A stretch of 18,442 bases of DNA from positions 1 to 18,442 of the forward strand of contig JAIRLA010000297.1 of the NCBI GenBank assembly GCA_031259795.1, in the 5' to 3' direction. Origin of the DNA: Azoarcus sp. (lineage in GTDB: Bacteria > Pseudomonadota > Gammaproteobacteria > Burkholderiales > Rhodocyclaceae). The notes under the pieces are model-generated. The model ran no database searches. It worked only from the letters and a program-made list of their open reading frames with translations, and was not told the origin of the DNA. The position numbers and the translations under genes were made by a program. Below, piece by piece: positions 6,840 through 14,904 of this stretch. Within the stretch, counting starts at the first letter, position 1. Each line of letters opens with the position of its first letter.

Positions 6840-7892
6840 ATGATAGAAACCGATATCCTCCAGGCCGAAGACAGCCGCCTCGTCGCCCCCGCCGTGGCCG
6901 ACCGGCGGGAAGATGCCATCGAGCGCGCCCTGCGCCCCCGGCGGCTGGCCGAATACATTGGACAGGCCAAGGCGCGCGAACAACTCGAAATTTTCATCAC
7001 CGCCGCGCGCGCGCGCCGGGAAGCGCTCGATCATGTGCTGCTTTTCGGCCCGCCCGGCTTGGGCAAGACCACGCTCGCCCATATCATCGCCGCCGAAATG
7101 GGCGTCAATCTGCGCCAGACCTCGGGGCCGGTACTGGAGCGCGCCGGCGATCTGGCGGCGCTGCTCACCAATCTCGATGCGCATGACGTCCTTTTCATCG
7201 ACGAAATCCACCGTCTCTCGCCGGTGGTGGAAGAAATCCTCTACCCGGCGCTCGAAGATTTCCAGATCGACATCATGATCGGCGAAGGGCCGGCGGCGCG
7301 TTCGGTCAAACTCGACCTGCCGCCCTTCACCCTCATCGGCGCGACCACCCGCGCCGGCATGCTCACCAATCCCCTGCGCGACCGTTTCGGCATCGTGTCG
7401 CGCCTGGAGTTCTACACGCCACAGGAGTTGACCGTCATCGTCGCGCGCTCGGCGCGCCTGCTGGGCATGGAAATCGACGAAACCGGCGCGTTGGAGATCG
7501 CCCGTCGCGCGCGCGGTACGCCAAGGATCGCCAACCGCCTGTTGCGCCGGGTGCGGGATTACGCCGAAGTCCGCGCCAATGGTCGCGTGGGCCGCGAGGT
7601 CGCCGACGCCGCGCTGCGGATGCTCGATGTCGATGCGCTTGGACTCGATCTCATGGATCGCAAGCTGCTCGGCGCGATGCTGGAAAAATTCAGCGGCGGC
7701 CCGGTGGGGCTGGATAACCTCGCCGCCGCGATCGGCGAATCCCCCGATACCATCGAAGATGTCATCGAACCCTATCTGATCCAGCAGGGTTATCTGCAAC
7801 GCACTCCGCGCGGCCGGGTGGCCTCGCACACGATCCGGCGCCATTTCGGCCTGGCGTCTCCCGCATCCGGAGGCGACTTGTTCCCCTCGTGA
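6840..7892 (+). CDS. ruvB: Holliday junction branch migration ATPase RuvB
   Basis: A 350-residue AAA+ motor of full family length. RuvB hexamers pump DNA through the RuvA-bound Holliday junction. Walker A is GPPGLGKTT (70-78), Walker B is FIDEIHR (119-125), and sensor and arginine-finger segments GATTRAG and LRDRFG follow. The C-terminal winged-helix domain contains [18 protein letters not shown]. The ATG at 6840 has no clear ribosome-binding site, but the N-terminal length fits the family. A terminator lies just upstream, so ruvB needs its own promoter, probably within 6762-6839, where none was clearly recognised. Its stop overlaps the next gene. Confidence 0.97.
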   Translation: MIETDILQAEDSRLVAPAVADRREDAIERALRPRRLAEYIGQAKAREQLEIFITAARARREALDHVLLFGPPGLGKTTLAHIIAAEMGVNLRQTSGPVLERAGDLAALLTNLDAHDVLFIDEIHRLSPVVEEILYPALEDFQIDIMIGEGPAARSVKLDLPPFTLIGATTRAGMLTNPLRDRFGIVSRLEFYTPQELTVIVARSARLLGMEIDETGALEIARRARGTPRIANRLLRRVRDYAEVRANGRVGREVADAALRMLDVDALGLDLMDRKLLGAMLEKFSGGPVGLDNLAAAIGESPDTIEDVIEPYLIQQGYLQRTPRGRVASHTIRRHFGLASPASGGDLFPS

Positions 7893-8275
7893 GCCATGCC
7901 GCCATGGTGCGCGGATTCCTGGTACTGATGTTGGCGCTGTGCGTTCTCGGCGGGCTTTATCTGCTCATCCATGGCCCGGCGTTTTTCATGCCCGATCGCC
8001 TCGACCCGGCGCTTGGCCGCCAGTTCGGCGCCGCCGCCAGCCGCGCGCTCGGCGCGGGCCTGCTCGCAATGGCGGGGATGGGCGCCATCTTCTTGCGCGG
8101 CAATTACTACATCACCCCGCGCCGCCCGCCCGGCCCCGCCATGCAAAAACTGTATTTCGCCCTGGCCGCGCTCGCCGTGGGACTGATGGCCCTGGCGGTC
8201 GCGCTCTCCGAGCCGGTTGTTCTTGCCGCGCCCGCCGCCATCCCTGTCAGCCGGCCCGCAACACCAGCCCCTTGA
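7889..8275 (+). CDS. Small hypothetical membrane protein
   Basis: A 128-residue protein that I do not recognise. Three hydrophobic stretches (about residues 9-28, 52-69 and 86-107) suggest an inner-membrane protein, and the tail is rich in Ala and Pro. A GTG start at 7889 overlaps the ruvB stop by four bases (GTGA), which points to translational coupling. ATG 7904 is the alternative start. Its last 29 bp overlap the end of the convergent rlmI gene. The role is unknown; the link to ruvB is positional only. Confidence 0.7.
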   Translation: MSHAAMVRGFLVLMLALCVLGGLYLLIHGPAFFMPDRLDPALGRQFGAAASRALGAGLLAMAGMGAIFLRGNYYITPRRPPGPAMQKLYFALAALAVGLMALAVALSEPVVLAAPAAIPVSRPATPAP

Positions 8276-9437
8276 GATACTCGCCCTCGGGCGCGGCCAG
8301 TCCTACCGGGTGATCGGCCGCCGCCGTGAGGCGGTGCAGGATACAAGCATCGACACCGGCATCGCTTGCCGCTCCGGCGACGATTTTCTGGAACATCTCC
8401 GCGCCGATGCCGCCCGAGCAGGAATACGTCATCAATATGCCGGCGGGCGCGAGCAGCCGGAAGGCGCACAGGTTGATGTCTTTGTAAGCGCGCGCCGCCC
8501 GCGCCGCGTGGGCGGCGGAAGGGGCGAACTTGGGCGGATCGAGCACGATCAGATCGAAACTTTCGCCCGCCTCCCGTAGCGCGCGCAGGGCGGCAAATAC
8601 ATCGTCCTCGCACCAGCGCGCGCGGCTCGCGTCGAGTTGCGGATTGTGGGCGAGATTGCGCGCCGCGATCGCCAGCGCCGGGCCGGAGGAGTCGATCGAC
8701 AGCACGCTCGCCGCGCCGCCCGCCAGCGCCTGCAACGAAAAGCCGCCGGTATAGCAGAAACAATTCAGCACCCGCCGCCCGCGCGCCAGGGCGCCGGTCA
8801 GCAGACGGTTATCGCGCTGATCGAGATAAAAGCCGGTTTTGTGGCCCGCGACCACATCGACTTCCATGCGCACCCCGTTTTCCTCGATCAGCAGGGGCGC
8901 GGCGGGCAGCGCCCCCCATGCGCATCCGCTGACCGGCTCCAGACCTTCGAGCTTCCTGACTTCGGAATCCGAGCGTTCGTAGATCGCCGCGCAAGCCGTG
9001 ACCTGTACCAGCGCGGCGACGATCGCCTCGCGCCATTTTTCGGCTCCGGCGCTGGTCAACTGGATCACGACCACGGCGCCGTAACGGTCGGCGATCACCC
9101 CCGGCAGCCCGTCGGCTTCGCCATGGATGAGGCGTATTCCTTCTTGTTCCGCCAGCCCCGGAAACGATGCCCGCCATGCCACGGCCCGCGCGATCCGCCG
9201 CTTGAAAAAAGCATGATCGACATTTTCGGCGGCATCGAAACTCCACACGCGCGCGCGGATTTTCGACTCCGGCGACCATGCCGCCCGCGCCAGCATGCGC
9301 CCGTCGGCGGCCACGACCTCGACCGTGTCGCCGCGCCGCGCCCGCCCTTCGAGCCGCGCCGCCGAACCGGCGAAAATCCAGGGATGACGGCGCAGGACGG
9401 AACGTTCCTTGCCGGGATGAAGATGAAGTTGCGCCAT
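8247..9437 (-). CDS. rlmI: 23S rRNA (cytosine-C5)-methyltransferase RlmI-like
   Basis: A 396-residue protein, the same length as E. coli RlmI, which makes m5C1962 in 23S rRNA using S-adenosylmethionine. An N-terminal PUA-type RNA-binding domain (LHLHPGKERSVLRRHPWIF) precedes the methyltransferase domain. Motif I is NCFCYTGGF (225-233), motif IV is DPPKF (300-304), and YSCSGG carries the likely catalytic Cys340. No ribosome-binding site is seen before ATG 9437, but the N-terminus matches the family. It follows xerC by 48 bp on the same strand and may be the last gene of the dapF operon. Its 3' end overlaps a convergent gene. Confidence 0.93.
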   Translation of the reverse strand: MAQLHLHPGKERSVLRRHPWIFAGSAARLEGRARRGDTVEVVAADGRMLARAAWSPESKIRARVWSFDAAENVDHAFFKRRIARAVAWRASFPGLAEQEGIRLIHGEADGLPGVIADRYGAVVVIQLTSAGAEKWREAIVAALVQVTACAAIYERSDSEVRKLEGLEPVSGCAWGALPAAPLLIEENGVRMEVDVVAGHKTGFYLDQRDNRLLTGALARGRRVLNCFCYTGGFSLQALAGGAASVLSIDSSGPALAIAARNLAHNPQLDASRARWCEDDVFAALRALREAGESFDLIVLDPPKFAPSAAHAARAARAYKDINLCAFRLLAPAGILMTYSCSGGIGAEMFQKIVAGAASDAGVDACILHRLTAAADHPVGLAAPEGEYLKGLVLRAG

Positions 9438-9485
9438 GGAGGAAGAAGAAGATTGCGAAATGGGCCGTTGCGGTTGCTTGTTAGA

Positions 9486-10397
9486 TTATTTCCGCGCCCG
9501 GGGATGCGCGGCCTCGTAGACCCGCGTCAAATGCTGGAAGTCGAGGTGTGTGTACACTTGCGTCGAACGGATGCTGGCGTGGCCGAGAAGTTCTTGCACC
9601 GCGCGCAGATCGCCGGAAGATTGCAACAAGTGGCTGGCGAAACTGTGCCGGAGCATGTGCGGATGCACGTGCACGCCAAGCCCGGCCTCCCGCGTCCAGC
9701 GCGTCAGGCGTCCGCGGATCGCGCCCGTGCTCATGCGCCGTCCATTGCGGGTGATGAATAACGCGCGCTCGCCGCGGGAAGGCAATTGCGCGCGCACGTC
9801 CAGCCAGGCCGCGAGCGCCGTGAGCGCCGGCTGGCCCACCGGCACCGTGCGCTTGCGCTTGCGCTTGCCATGCACCGTGACCATGGCGCTGGCGACATCG
9901 ACCCAACCGTTCTCGCTGCCGCTGTCGAGGTCGAGACAGGCCAGTTCCGCCAGCCGCAATCCGGAAGAGTAGAAAAGCTCGAACATGGCGTGATCGCGCA
10001 CCTCCAGCACGGATTCGGATGGCGCTTCGAGCAGCGCGGCGGCCTGTTCCACCGACAGCGCCTTGGGTAGCAAGACGGGCGAGCGGGGCGCGCGGATACC
10101 GGCGACGGGATTGCCGCGCAGGCCATGGCGGCGGATCAACCAGCGGTAAAGGCCGCGCCAGGCCGACAGCGTGCGCGCGATCGAGCGTCCGGAGAGACCC
10201 TCGCCATGCAGGCGGACGGTGAAACGGCGGATGTCCTGCGCATCCAGTTCTTCCGGCCTGCGCGTCCCGGCGAACCCGGCCAGGCGCAGCAAATCGCGCC
10301 GGTAGCTCTCCAGTGTGAGCGCCGCCGCCCGCCGCTGCGTCGCCAGCCAGTCCAGATACGCCTCGGCCCACGGCGGGAGAGCGGCATCCGCGTCCAT
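9486..10397 (-). CDS. xerC: Site-specific tyrosine recombinase XerC
   Basis: A 303-residue tyrosine recombinase that, with XerD, resolves chromosome dimers at dif. An N-terminal SAM-like core-binding domain spans about residues 5-95. The catalytic set is complete: Arg148 (SSGLRLAEL), Lys178, His247 and Arg250 (HMLRHSFASHLL), His273 (LLGHASI) and nucleophile Tyr282 (QVYTHLD). It is assigned to XerC rather than XerD or an integrase because it sits in the conserved dapF-DUF484-xerC order. It starts only two bases after the DUF484 stop, so translation is probably coupled. Confidence 0.95.
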   Translation of the reverse strand: MDADAALPPWAEAYLDWLATQRRAAALTLESYRRDLLRLAGFAGTRRPEELDAQDIRRFTVRLHGEGLSGRSIARTLSAWRGLYRWLIRRHGLRGNPVAGIRAPRSPVLLPKALSVEQAAALLEAPSESVLEVRDHAMFELFYSSGLRLAELACLDLDSGSENGWVDVASAMVTVHGKRKRKRTVPVGQPALTALAAWLDVRAQLPSRGERALFITRNGRRMSTGAIRGRLTRWTREAGLGVHVHPHMLRHSFASHLLQSSGDLRAVQELLGHASIRSTQVYTHLDFQHLTRVYEAAHPRARK

Positions 10398-10399
10398 TC

Positions 10400-11089
10400 T
10401 CAGCCGATCTCGCCAAGCAGCGCCGACGATGCCAATGCGCTGATGCGTTCGAGATAGAGCGTGCCCATTTCGCCGTAGAAACGCTCGCTCTCCTCGCTTC
10501 CCAGCGCGAGCATGCCTACCGTCCGCGTATTCCGCCGCAGCGGCATCAACGCCACCGAACGGATATGGGGCGCCATTTCACCGAACCAGCCCAGCACCTC
10601 GATATTGCCCGGCGCGCCGCAATAAGGCCGGCGCATGTCAGCGGCGAAAAGACGCACCCCCTCGCTCACCGGCGAGAACTCGTTTCCTTCGCGCGCCAGC
10701 ACGCTGTTCCAGAGGCGCAAGGCCACATGCGGCACGGAAAAGTCTTCCTGCATGCTGGCGAAGAGGGCGCGGAGCATGCCGTCGTAACCATTCGCTTCGA
10801 GCAGCGCTACGGCGAGACGCTGCACTTTCTCGCTGATATCGTCGTTTTGCTCGCCGAACCGGATCAATTCGGCAAGTTTCTGCTCCAGTTGCTGGATCTT
10901 GCCGCGCAGGGCGTGGAGTTGACGCTCGGTGAGGGAAATCGCCTTCCCGTGGCGCGGATGCGGCACGGTGAGCACGGTCAGCAATTCGCTGTGCTCGGAA
11001 AGGAAATCGGGATGCGCGCGCAAGTAGCGCACGACGTCTTCGGCGCTCATCGCGCCATTTTCCGGTAGGGGCATTTTCGTAGTCATCAT
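10400..11089 (-). CDS. DUF484 family protein (GAF-like)
   Basis: A 229-residue protein of the DUF484 family, the protein found between dapF and xerC in E. coli and many other proteobacteria. Its N-terminal segment (MSAEDVVRYLRAHPDFLSEH) is family-typical. A short coiled-coil stretch (LHALRGKIQQLEQKLAELI) and a GAF-like domain follow. The biochemical function is unknown. The start is uncertain: two adjacent ATGs (11089, 11086) lack a clear ribosome-binding site, and ATG 11050 immediately before SAEDVV would give 216 residues and fits the family N-terminus well. It is 50 bp downstream of dapF and 2 bp upstream of xerC. Confidence 0.9.
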   Translation of the reverse strand: MMTTKMPLPENGAMSAEDVVRYLRAHPDFLSEHSELLTVLTVPHPRHGKAISLTERQLHALRGKIQQLEQKLAELIRFGEQNDDISEKVQRLAVALLEANGYDGMLRALFASMQEDFSVPHVALRLWNSVLAREGNEFSPVSEGVRLFAADMRRPYCGAPGNIEVLGWFGEMAPHIRSVALMPLRRNTRTVGMLALGSEESERFYGEMGTLYLERISALASSALLGEIG

Positions 11090-11139
11090 GAGTGCGTGGG
11101 AAAAGTTTTTCCAGGCCGCGAAACCAGGCCGGGCCTGTG

Positions 11140-11973
11140 TCATTGCAATGAGATTTCGCCCTCGAACACCGTCACCGCCGGGCCGGTCATCAATACCGGC
11201 CCGCCCGGCCCGGCCCAGGCGATATCGAGTCTGCCGCCACGGGTATCGACGCGCACAGGCGAACTGGCGAGGCCGCGCAAGATGACCGCGACCGCCGCCG
11301 CGCACGCGCCGGTACCGCAGGCAAGCGTCTCGCCCGCCCCGCGCTCGTACACCCGCAAGCGGATATGGTGCGCATCGACCACCTCGGCAAAACCGGCATT
11401 GACCCGCGCCGGAAAATCCGGATGCGAAGCGAGCCGCGCCCCCAGCGCCGCCACTGGCGCGCCCGCGACATCGGCCACGACCTGCACCGCGTGCGGGTTG
11501 CCCATCGACAACGCCGTGATCGCCACCGTTTGTCCATCGACATCGAGCGGCTGGACGACGGCGTCCGAACGGGACGCGAACGGAATGCGCGCCGGATCGA
11601 ACACCGGCGCGCCCATGTCGACCGTGACCAAGCCATCGCCGGTGAGCGTCGGCGCGATGATGCCGGCGCGGGTTTCGACCCGGATCGTGCGCTTGTCGGT
11701 GAGTCCCTTGTCGTACACGAAGCGCGCGAAACAGCGCGCGCCGTTGCCGCACTGCTCCACCTCGCCGCCATCGGCGTTGAAAATGCGGTAGCGGAAATCG
11801 GCATCGGCGCGGGTCGGCGGCTCGACCACCAGCAATTGATCGCAACCGATGCCGAAGTGGCGATCGGCGAGCGCGCGCACGCGCGCCGGATTCAAGTCCA
11901 CGGGCGCGCGCGTGGCGTCGATGACCACGAAATCGTTGCCCAGCCCATGCATTTTGGTAAAACGCAGCTTCAT
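11140..11973 (-). CDS. dapF: Diaminopimelate epimerase
   Basis: A 277-residue enzyme that converts LL- to meso-diaminopimelate, for lysine and peptidoglycan synthesis, in the cytoplasm. The N-terminus [19 protein letters not shown] is diagnostic. The two catalytic cysteines are present: Cys75 in EQCGNGARC and Cys219 in [14 protein letters not shown] 11973 is chosen because it matches the family N-terminus; an in-frame ATG at 12024 would add 17 unlikely residues. It is the first gene of the minus-strand dapF-DUF484-xerC(-rlmI) cluster. A promoter is expected in 11974-12144. Confidence 0.97.
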   Translation of the reverse strand: MKLRFTKMHGLGNDFVVIDATRAPVDLNPARVRALADRHFGIGCDQLLVVEPPTRADADFRYRIFNADGGEVEQCGNGARCFARFVYDKGLTDKRTIRVETRAGIIAPTLTGDGLVTVDMGAPVFDPARIPFASRSDAVVQPLDVDGQTVAITALSMGNPHAVQVVADVAGAPVAALGARLASHPDFPARVNAGFAEVVDAHHIRLRVYERGAGETLACGTGACAAAVAVILRGLASSPVRVDTRGGRLDIAWAGPGGPVLMTGPAVTVFEGEISLQ

Positions 11974-12082
11974 CGCCGGATCGGGAAGAAAATAATCCCC
12001 GATTCTCGCCCAGCGGCCGCTCATCGTCCAGCATCAGGGGGCGGGAATCAGGCATCGGGGATCGGCTCCCAAACGGGCCGAA

Positions 12083-12104
12083 CCTGTTTTCACGCGGAAA
12101 CAGG
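12083..12104. promoter_or_regulatory. Inverted repeat in the dapF / AAA-nuclease divergent region
   Basis: Seven-base arms CCTGTTT and AAACAGG, extendable with one mismatch, lie 40 bp upstream of the AAA-nuclease start. A TACAAT at 12108-12113 follows but has no good -35. It could be an operator or a short hairpin; there is no further support. Confidence 0.3.
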
Positions 12105-12144
12105 CCGTACAATCAGCTCTCCAGCAGCCCGCCGACCCGCCGCG

Positions 12145-13701
12145 ATGACCCGCAAGAAACTGCCCATCGGCATCCAGACTTTCGCCAAGATCCGGGAAAA
12201 AGACGAGTATTACTACGTCGACAAGACGCCGTTCGCCTTGCGCCTGATCGACGAAGGTACGCATTACTTCCTCTCGCGCCCGCGCCGTTTCGGCAAGAGC
12301 CTGTTCATCGACACCCTGGCCGAACTGTTCGCGGGCAACGAACCGTTGTTCCGGGGGCTGCATTGCCACGGCAAATGGGACTGGACGGTCAAATACCCGG
12401 TCATCCGCATCAGCTTTGCCGAAGGCGTCATGGAAAGCCGGGCAGGGCTGGATGCCCGCATCCAGAATATCCTGGCCGAAAACGAACGCCGCCTGGAAAC
12501 GCCGAAAGGCAAAGGCGGGATTCCCGACCGTTTCATTGCCCTGATCCAGGCGGCGGAAGCCCGGTCTGGCCAGCGCGTTGTCATTCTCGTCGACGAATAC
12601 GACAAGCCCATCCTGGACAACCTCGCGCATCCGGACGTTGCCCGCGAGATGCGCGACGGTCTGCGCAACCTGTATTCAGTCATCAAGGGACAGGACGCGC
12701 ACATCCGCTTCGCGCTGCTCACCGGCGTCTCCAAATTCAACAAGGTGAACCTGTTCTCCGGGCTGAACAATCTGTTCGACATTACCGTGTCGCCGCCTTT
12801 TTCCGCCATTTGCGGCTACACCGACACGGATGTCGACACGGTGTTCGCTTCCGAACTCGAAGGGTTGGATCGCGGGCAGATCCGCCTTTGGTACAACGGC
12901 TACAACTGGGGCGGCGAAGCGGTCTACAACCCCTTCGACCTGCTGTTGCTGTTCGCCAACCGCGATTTCCGCGCCTATTGGTTCGAGACCGGCAGCCCGG
13001 CCTTCCTGATCGACATGCTCACCGAGCGGCGCGTCTTCCTGCCCGGAATCGAACGGCTGGAAGCCAATGAGGCGCTGCTGTCGGCCTTCGAGATCGGCAA
13101 TATTTCCACTGAGGCGCTGTTGTTCCAGACCGGCTACCTGACCATCGCTTCGGTGCGGCGCGTCGGCGGAATGCCGCGCTACCGGCTGCGTTATCCTAAT
13201 CTGGAAGTGCGCGCCAGCCTGACCGAAGCGCTGCTGCGCCACTATTCGCCGGAACCCGGGCCAACCGTCGTGCGTTCCACGCGGCTGTACGACCTGTTGC
13301 TGGCCAACGATTTCACCGGCATGGAAGCGCTTTTCACCGCTTTCTTCGCGGGCATCCCCGCCGACTGGCGCCGCAGGAACCCGATTGCAAACTACGAGGG
13401 CTACTACGCCAGCGTGTTCTACGCCTACTTCGCCGCGCTCGGGCTGGACATCGTGCCGGAAGAGGCCAGCTACGCCGGACGGCTGGACATGGCGCTGCGC
13501 TTCAATGGGCAGGTGTATCTGTTCGAGTTCAAGGTGGTGGAGATTGAGCCGGAGGGGAGGGCGCTGCAACAGATCGTGGACAGGGGCTACGCGGACAAAT
13601 ACCGGATCGCCGGGCAGCCCATTCACCTGATCGGCGTGGAGTTCAGCCGCGAACAGCGCCGCGTGGTGGGGTTCGAGGCGCGGAGCATCGCCGCGCGCTG
13701 A
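12145..13701 (+). CDS. AAA-ATPase-like protein with C-terminal PD-(D/E)XK nuclease domain
   Basis: A 518-residue protein that fits the AAA-ATPase-like family (PF09820) joined to a PD-(D/E)XK nuclease-like domain (DUF1703, PF08011). The N-terminus (LPIGIQTFAKIREKDEYYYV) is typical. Walker A is S-R-P-R-R-F-G-K-S (44-52), with Ser replacing the first Gly as is usual here. Walker B is ILVDEYDKP (147-155). The family signatures LTGVSKFNKVNLFSGLNN and WYNGYNWGGEAVYNPF follow. The nuclease core is Asp448 with E-F-K at 461-463, so the residues look intact. No biological role has been established for the family. It stands alone on the plus strand, divergent from dapF and followed by a repeat cluster, which suggests an accessory or acquired gene. 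Confidence 0.88.
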   Translation: MTRKKLPIGIQTFAKIREKDEYYYVDKTPFALRLIDEGTHYFLSRPRRFGKSLFIDTLAELFAGNEPLFRGLHCHGKWDWTVKYPVIRISFAEGVMESRAGLDARIQNILAENERRLETPKGKGGIPDRFIALIQAAEARSGQRVVILVDEYDKPILDNLAHPDVAREMRDGLRNLYSVIKGQDAHIRFALLTGVSKFNKVNLFSGLNNLFDITVSPPFSAICGYTDTDVDTVFASELEGLDRGQIRLWYNGYNWGGEAVYNPFDLLLLFANRDFRAYWFETGSPAFLIDMLTERRVFLPGIERLEANEALLSAFEIGNISTEALLFQTGYLTIASVRRVGGMPRYRLRYPNLEVRASLTEALLRHYSPEPGPTVVRSTRLYDLLLANDFTGMEALFTAFFAGIPADWRRRNPIANYEGYYASVFYAYFAALGLDIVPEEASYAGRLDMALRFNGQVYLFEFKVVEIEPEGRALQQIVDRGYADKYRIAGQPIHLIGVEFSREQRRVVGFEARSIAAR

Positions 13702-13859
13702 TGCCGGAATGTGTCCGGTAAAATGCGGAATAAGTTCTTATGCCGATTCATTCCCGCGCCGGGTTGGCCGTTTCTCCAGTCGTATGCCATCCCATGGCCG
13801 CCCGCGCGATCGGAACCGCCCTGGAATCCATTCCAATAGGCCCGCCTCGAACCGCCGCA
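13702..13859. other. Gene-free stretch after the AAA-nuclease gene
   Basis: Only a weak hairpin (CCGGA/TCCGG at 13704-13718) without a T-run is seen close to the stop. No coding sequence or clear terminator is recognised before the repeats begin at 13860. Confidence 0.5.
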
Positions 13860-13894
13860 TGGATTGCCACGGCGCTGCGCGCCTCGCAATGACG
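13860..13894. repeat. Solo outer arm of the inverted-repeat family
   Basis: TGGATTGCCACGGCGCTGCG followed by the CGCCTCGCAATGACG end is a slightly diverged 35-bp arm of the element seen whole at 748-934. No partner arm is adjacent. Confidence 0.7.
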
Positions 13895-13981
13895 AGTCTG
13901 ACCAAAGAATTCCCCATGCCCAACGGATTCCCCGCGCCCCCCGCAGGGGGGAGAGGGTCCGGGAGCGGGGGGCCAACCCTG

Positions 13982-14107
13982 CGGAGCGCAGCGACGCTGT
14001 TTTCTTTGCGGCGGGGAGTGGACAGGCGTTCCCTTTTTTATCCAGCGTCGCTGCGCTCCGCATGGAAGGAACTGGATTGCCACGTCGCTGCGCTCCTCGC
14101 AATGACG
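13982..14107 (+). repeat. Inverted-repeat element, copy 3, lacking one outer arm
   Basis: Same organisation as the copy at 1081-1218: inner motif CGGAGCGCAGCGACGCTG, core GCGGCGGGGAGTGGACAGGC, T-run, the opposite inner motif, then a full outer arm at 14072-14107. The core is also recognisable in reverse inside 748-934. Confidence 0.78.
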
Positions 14108-14154
14108 AGGGGGGAGGGCTGTCGCGGCGACGAGCGCCTTGCCGGTACTCCGTC

Positions 14155-14276
14155 CCCTTTTCAATCAGCGTCGCTTCGCTCCGCGTGGAAGAGCGCCCTC
14201 TCTCTGACCCTCCCCCGCGTGCGGGGGAGGGGAATTCATTGAAAGAACTCGTCATTGCGAGGAGCGAAGCGGCGCT
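14155..14276 (+). repeat. Degraded repeat fragments with a perfect GC-rich palindrome
   Basis: Positions 14155-14196 hold a core remnant and inner arm (AATCAGCGTCGCTTCGCTCC). A perfect palindrome follows at 14208-14231 (arms CCCTCCCCCGC, 2-nt centre). A truncated outer arm starts at 14250 (CGTCATTGCGAGGAGCGAAG). The joining sequence GAAAGAACTCGTCATTG recurs beside the palindrome at 1245-1291, so hairpin and arm travel together. Confidence 0.7.
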
Positions 14277-14420
14277 GTTGACTCTCCGCCGCCGTCACCT
14301 GATTACGGGCCGAAACCGCCGATTGTGTAGATGCCTATGGCTTGCGGGGGAGGGGCGTATCCATCGTACTGACGAAGCGGAGCGTGCGGCGCTTCGCCGC
14401 GGTCTGTTGTCTGGAAACCA

Positions 14421-14672
14421 CGCCCCGCGTTCTGGTAGACACGCCCCGCGTTCTGGTAAACGCGCTCCGCGTTCTGGTAAACGCACTCCGCGTTCTGGTA
14501 AACGCGCCCCGCGTTCTGGTAAACGCGCCCCGCGTTCGGGTAAACGCGCCCCGCGTTCTGGTAAACGCGCTCCGCGTTCTGGTAAACGCGCTCCGCGTTC
14601 TGGTAAACGCGCCCCGCGTTCTGGCAGACACGCCTCGCATTCCGGCAGACACATTCCGCATTCAGGCAGATG
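14421..14672 (+). repeat. Minisatellite: twelve tandem 21-bp units
   Basis: Twelve head-to-tail 21-bp units run without spacers; each centres on CCGCGTTCTGGTAAACG. The inner units (14442-14609) are nearly identical, differing mostly at one C/T position. The last three (14610-14672) are progressively diverged, and 14400-14420 may be a decayed extra unit. Because 21 is a multiple of three, frames stay open throughout; in the nifB frame a unit reads A-P-R-S-G-K-R. The array ends 82 bp before the NifA-type site. Homogeneous inner units with decayed edges suggest recent expansion or contraction. Confidence 0.95.
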
Positions 14673-14754
14673 CGCCGCGTGTCGTCGTCTGGCGCAAATC
14701 CGTTTCTCCCGTTGCAACCCACTCGACTTCAATCTATGCCCGTTATTGTTCCGC

Positions 14755-14774
14755 TTTGTCGCGCTTGCGACAAA
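14755..14774. promoter_or_regulatory. NifA upstream activator sequence
   Basis: A perfect TGT-N10-ACA (14757-14772), the NifA binding consensus, sits inside a dyad with 8-bp perfect arms (TTTGTCGC/GCGACAAA) and a 4-nt centre. It lies about 100 bp upstream of the predicted nifB transcription start, the usual distance for NifA. Confidence 0.88.
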
Positions 14775-14845
14775 ATCGTGCGCTTCTTGTCTGGCGGCGT
14801 GTGTTGAATACCGGGCAAATCATTGTTTCAACGCGGTTTATTCCT

Positions 14846-14861
14846 TGGCACGGCGATTGCT
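14846..14861 (+). promoter_or_regulatory. Sigma-54 promoter of nifB
   Basis: TGGCACGGCGATTGCT matches TGGCACG-N4-TTGCT exactly, with GG (14847-14848) and GC (14859-14860) separated by 10 bp. The predicted start is near 14872, giving a leader of about 33 nt before the nifB ATG. Together with the upstream NifA site this is a textbook nif promoter. Confidence 0.94.
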
Positions 14862-14904
14862 CATTCCCCTTTGCGATCAATACAAACACAAAGGAGTCCC
14901 CGCC

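Noticed and set aside
11140..12112. Fusion of the DUF484 frame with a large upstream extension to 12112.
   Set aside because: The upstream part is an out-of-frame shadow of dapF; the DUF484 domain starts near 11089 or 11050.
11365..12144. Upstream extension of the AAA-nuclease frame to 11365.
   Set aside because: The extra 260 codons are antisense to dapF, while the family N-terminus begins just after ATG 12145.
14421..14672. Possible CRISPR array.
   Set aside because: The repeats are contiguous with no unique spacers, the unit is only 21 bp, and no cas gene is in the window.
14295..14732. Minus-strand frames through the minisatellite encoding repeats such as E-R-G-A-R-L-P.
   Set aside because: A 21-bp unit keeps every stop-free frame open automatically; there is no start signal or flanking coding sequence to support expression.
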